This document shows, in pieces, positions 36,048 to 37,767 of a DNA stretch of 37,767 nucleotides (position 1 is its first letter; the number at the start of each line of letters is the position of its first letter). The stretch is taken from the NCBI RefSeq assembly GCF_002901865.1, contig NZ_PPQF01000039.1, positions 1 through 37,767 of the forward strand, in the 5' to 3' direction. The notes under the pieces are model-generated. The model did no database searches. It saw nothing but the letters and a program-made list of their open reading frames with translations, and was not told the origin of the DNA. The DNA comes from Staphylococcus agnetis. Lineage in GTDB: Bacteria > Bacillota > Bacilli > Staphylococcales > Staphylococcaceae. Made by a program: the position numbers and the translations under genes.

Positions 36048-36736
36048 GTTTTTAATATACTCGGAAGTTCCGTAACTTCATTTAAAATAATATCCGCATC
36101 AACAAAGGTAGCTAGATCTCCTAATCCTGTACGCACACCAACGTTGAATAGTGCATGCGCATTACGACCTGTTTTCATATCATTATCGGTATCTCCTATT
36201 ATTATCATGTCGCGACCTTTTACCCCTCGCTCCCATAACGGCTCTAAAATACGCGGGTCTGGCTTTTCGTAATGATCACCATTGGTAGTAATAACGATGT
36301 CAAATAACGATTGCAGTTGTGTCTTCTCAAAAAAGTGCGCCATGCCTGTACGATTGTCACTCGTCAAAATACCGAGGTGATACCCTTGTGATTTTAGCGT
36401 ATGAAGCATAGAGGCCACCCCTTCAAATAATATGACCTCGGGTTCACGTGCATGAATGAGTGCTTGGCTTCTTTGTGTCGTATATGACGTCGTATCTTGA
36501 TCTGTATATTGATTAAACACGGTCACCATTTCCTCTAAAGTACCTGAGGCCATAATGCTACCAGGTGTAAATGCACCTTTCTCAATACCTACATCTTTTT
36601 TCACTCGATGAATGTCTTTAATATGAAAATGTGCGCACACATCTTCAACGAGTTGAATCCCTATCTTCACCCAACTTTGATCAAATTGAATTAATGTACC
36701 ATCCTTGTCAAACATTAACCATATCGCGTTTGGCAT
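36038..36736 (-). CDS. HAD-family hydrolase (phosphoglycolate phosphatase-like)
   Basis: 232 residues of HAD subfamily IA. Motif I is FDKDGTLIQFD (D10, D12), motif II LGILTSDNR, motif III the KPDPRILEPL lysine, and motif IV IIGDTDNDMKTGRNA. A helical cap lies between motifs I and II. Phosphoglycolate phosphatase or pyrophosphatase PpaX-like enzymes are the closest generic matches, but substrate is unknown. ATG at 36736 follows GGAGGTGA by 4-6 nt; an upstream ATG extends 11 residues into that site. The 3' end overlaps the opposing terminator. Confidence 0.82.
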   Translation of the reverse strand: MPNAIWLMFDKDGTLIQFDQSWVKIGIQLVEDVCAHFHIKDIHRVKKDVGIEKGAFTPGSIMASGTLEEMVTVFNQYTDQDTTSYTTQRSQALIHAREPEVILFEGVASMLHTLKSQGYHLGILTSDNRTGMAHFFEKTQLQSLFDIVITTNGDHYEKPDPRILEPLWERGVKGRDMIIIGDTDNDMKTGRNAHALFNVGVRTGLGDLATFVDADIILNEVTELPSILKTTH

Positions 36737-36882
36737 TTTGTCACCTCCATTACACATAAGATATTTCATTCATAAGATGTTGTTAATAAAAATCGCTGTA
36801 TGTATAAGAGTATGCCACTCTATGAAACATATCATTACGGTGAATAGCTTGATAGTTATTAATATAAAGAGACTATATTTTA

Positions 36883-37302
36883 TTACTCAAAACATTTAGT
36901 ATCATTGTCTAAATGATTATAATAATTAATTCTATCCATCAGTGTTCCCGTATGAAGTTCTAATAAATAACCGTCTGGATCTGTGAAATAAATAGATTTT
37001 TTCTCCTTAATATCTCTATTTCTCCCTTTTAAAATATTCACTTTATTTACTTTTAACCAATAATACCAATCTTCAAAATCTTTTCCAGAAATAGATAATG
37101 CCAAATGTGTATAACCGATTTGCATATCATGTCTTGGAATATCTTTTTCTTCATTTAGTGCAAACCAAACATTCCCAAGAGTAAAAAAGACAATTGTTTC
37201 ATTTTCCATAACTATTTTGGCCTTTAAAACTTCTTTATAGAATTGCGTTGACCTTTTTATATCAGAAACTGAAAATGTAATATGATTAATTCCGTGAATC
37301 AT
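36883..37302 (-). CDS. fosB: FosB-type metallothiol transferase (fosfomycin resistance)
   Basis: 139 residues, same length and motifs as staphylococcal FosB, a glyoxalase/VOC-fold enzyme that opens the epoxide of fosfomycin with bacillithiol. Metal ligands H7, H66 and E115 sit at the expected positions (INHITF, GYTHLAL, LELHTGT). ALNEEKDIPR and IYFTDPDGYLLELHTGTL are FosB hallmarks. ATG at 37302 has GGAGG 5 nt upstream. It begins 21 bp after the MepB-like gene and is probably co-transcribed with it. bshB2, which helps make the thiol cofactor, is 5 kb away. Actual resistance depends on expression. Confidence 0.85.
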   Translation of the reverse strand: MIHGINHITFSVSDIKRSTQFYKEVLKAKIVMENETIVFFTLGNVWFALNEEKDIPRHDMQIGYTHLALSISGKDFEDWYYWLKVNKVNILKGRNRDIKEKKSIYFTDPDGYLLELHTGTLMDRINYYNHLDNDTKCFE

Positions 37303-37323
37303 AAATTCCTCCGAGTTTATTAT

Positions 37324-37767
37324 TCAGTTTAAATACATTGACTCTATATCATTGAGATTTATTCCATCTGACAAGTCAATAAAATAATTTGATTGCCATT
37401 TCTGCGTTGATAACGCTGTTGCATTGAGATGCTTTATCCAAGTAGGATAAACACGAATAGCCATTTTACCGTTATACGTCGTTGAACTTAAAATACCATG
37501 ATCAATCAGTGCTTCTTTAGAAAATATAAATTGCCCTACTTTAGCACCATCTATTACAGTAATAATGACTTTATCAATATGATTCTCACTATGAAAAGGG
37601 ACATTTTTATTTATCTGATTCTTTTGCCAAATGGATAAAAAATATCCTTCTTTATTAGGCGTTTTATTTGCTAATCTACTTTTAAATAAACGTCCATTGA
37701 TATGTAAATTGAGAGCTTCATATTTCTTATTCCATAACTCTTTTTTATAATCACTAAGTACTAGGAC
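37324..37767 (-). CDS. MepB family protein, 3' part (cut by window edge)
   Basis: 148 codons remain open to the right edge and end at TGA 37326-37324; the start lies beyond the window. It has the MepB family pattern: an N-terminal LHINGR segment, KTPNKEGYFLSIWQKNQ, VPFHSENHIDKVIITV, then GKMAIRVYPTWIKHLN and TQKWQSNYFI. In S. aureus MepB follows mepR-mepA (multidrug efflux), but its own function is unknown. Here its next neighbour is fosB, 21 bp downstream. Whether mepRA precede it cannot be seen. Confidence 0.8.
   Translation of the reverse strand, partial: VLVLSDYKKELWNKKYEALNLHINGRLFKSRLANKTPNKEGYFLSIWQKNQINKNVPFHSENHIDKVIITVIDGAKVGQFIFSKEALIDHGILSSTTYNGKMAIRVYPTWIKHLNATALSTQKWQSNYFIDLSDGINLNDIESMYLN

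Overview
The window is a low-GC Firmicutes chromosome segment and almost certainly a Staphylococcus. Evidence: AGGAGG-type ribosome binding sites with frequent TTG/GTG starts; hemQ and pta divergently arranged; adjacent vraA-vraB-vraC homologues; the dGK-dAK kinase pair; SdcS, Azo1, FosB and MepB homologues. It is not S. aureus itself: the proteins diverge from what I remember of that species, and an amino-sugar PTS/nanE cassette sits beside nagB-hxlA-hxlB. A coagulase-variable animal-associated species is plausible, but I cannot name it. These family comparisons are from memory; no search was run.

Layout, left to right. 1-270: possible 3' end of an IS3-type transposase, overlapping a minus-strand terminator. 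271-8400, all minus strand: YwhD-like protein, GNAT-YwfO (HD dNTPase-like), a flavodoxin-fold reductase, a DUF1450 protein, SdcS dicarboxylate transporter with a perfect 26-bp palindrome at its promoter, and a probable amino-acid permease-ThrE two-part exporter operon. 8640-11576: hemQ (-), then pta-lipL (+). 11709-14777: EmrAB-like efflux pair (-) and a divergent TetR regulator (+). 15052-18867, minus: GNAT, APC permease, and ung-ywdI-DUF423. thiD/pdxK (+) follows at 19000. 20092-25069, minus: a lipoprotein, a small orphan protein, a degraded gene copy, then maoC-like, vraC, vraB and vraA, transcribed from vraA.

25196-30352 is a sugar-phosphate cluster: PTS EIICB-nanE-nagB-hxlA-hxlB (-) with a divergent RpiR regulator (+). 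The predicted flow is an N-acetylated amino sugar (best guess ManNAc) imported as its 6-phosphate, epimerised to GlcNAc-6-P by NanE, deacetylated by NagA (not in the window), and converted to fructose-6-P by NagB. HxlA/HxlB join the same fructose-6-P pool through the ribulose monophosphate route. 30462-32468 (+): yojF-bshB2 (bacillithiol deacetylase) and folE2. 32576-34665 (-): HAD phosphatase-azo1, and tadA. 34733-36008 (+): deoxyguanosine and deoxyadenosine kinases. 36038 to the end (-): HAD phosphatase, fosB, and a MepB-family gene cut by the window edge. bshB2 (bacillithiol synthesis) and fosB (bacillithiol-dependent fosfomycin inactivation) lie about 5 kb apart.

Most of the window is ordinary staphylococcal core genome with clear terminators. 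The least explained stretch is about 21.1-22.0 kb: a truncated copy of the neighbouring hot-dog gene, an orphan ORF, and a strong plus-strand terminator with no plus-strand gene before it. I see no CRISPR array, tRNA, rRNA or intact insertion sequence.
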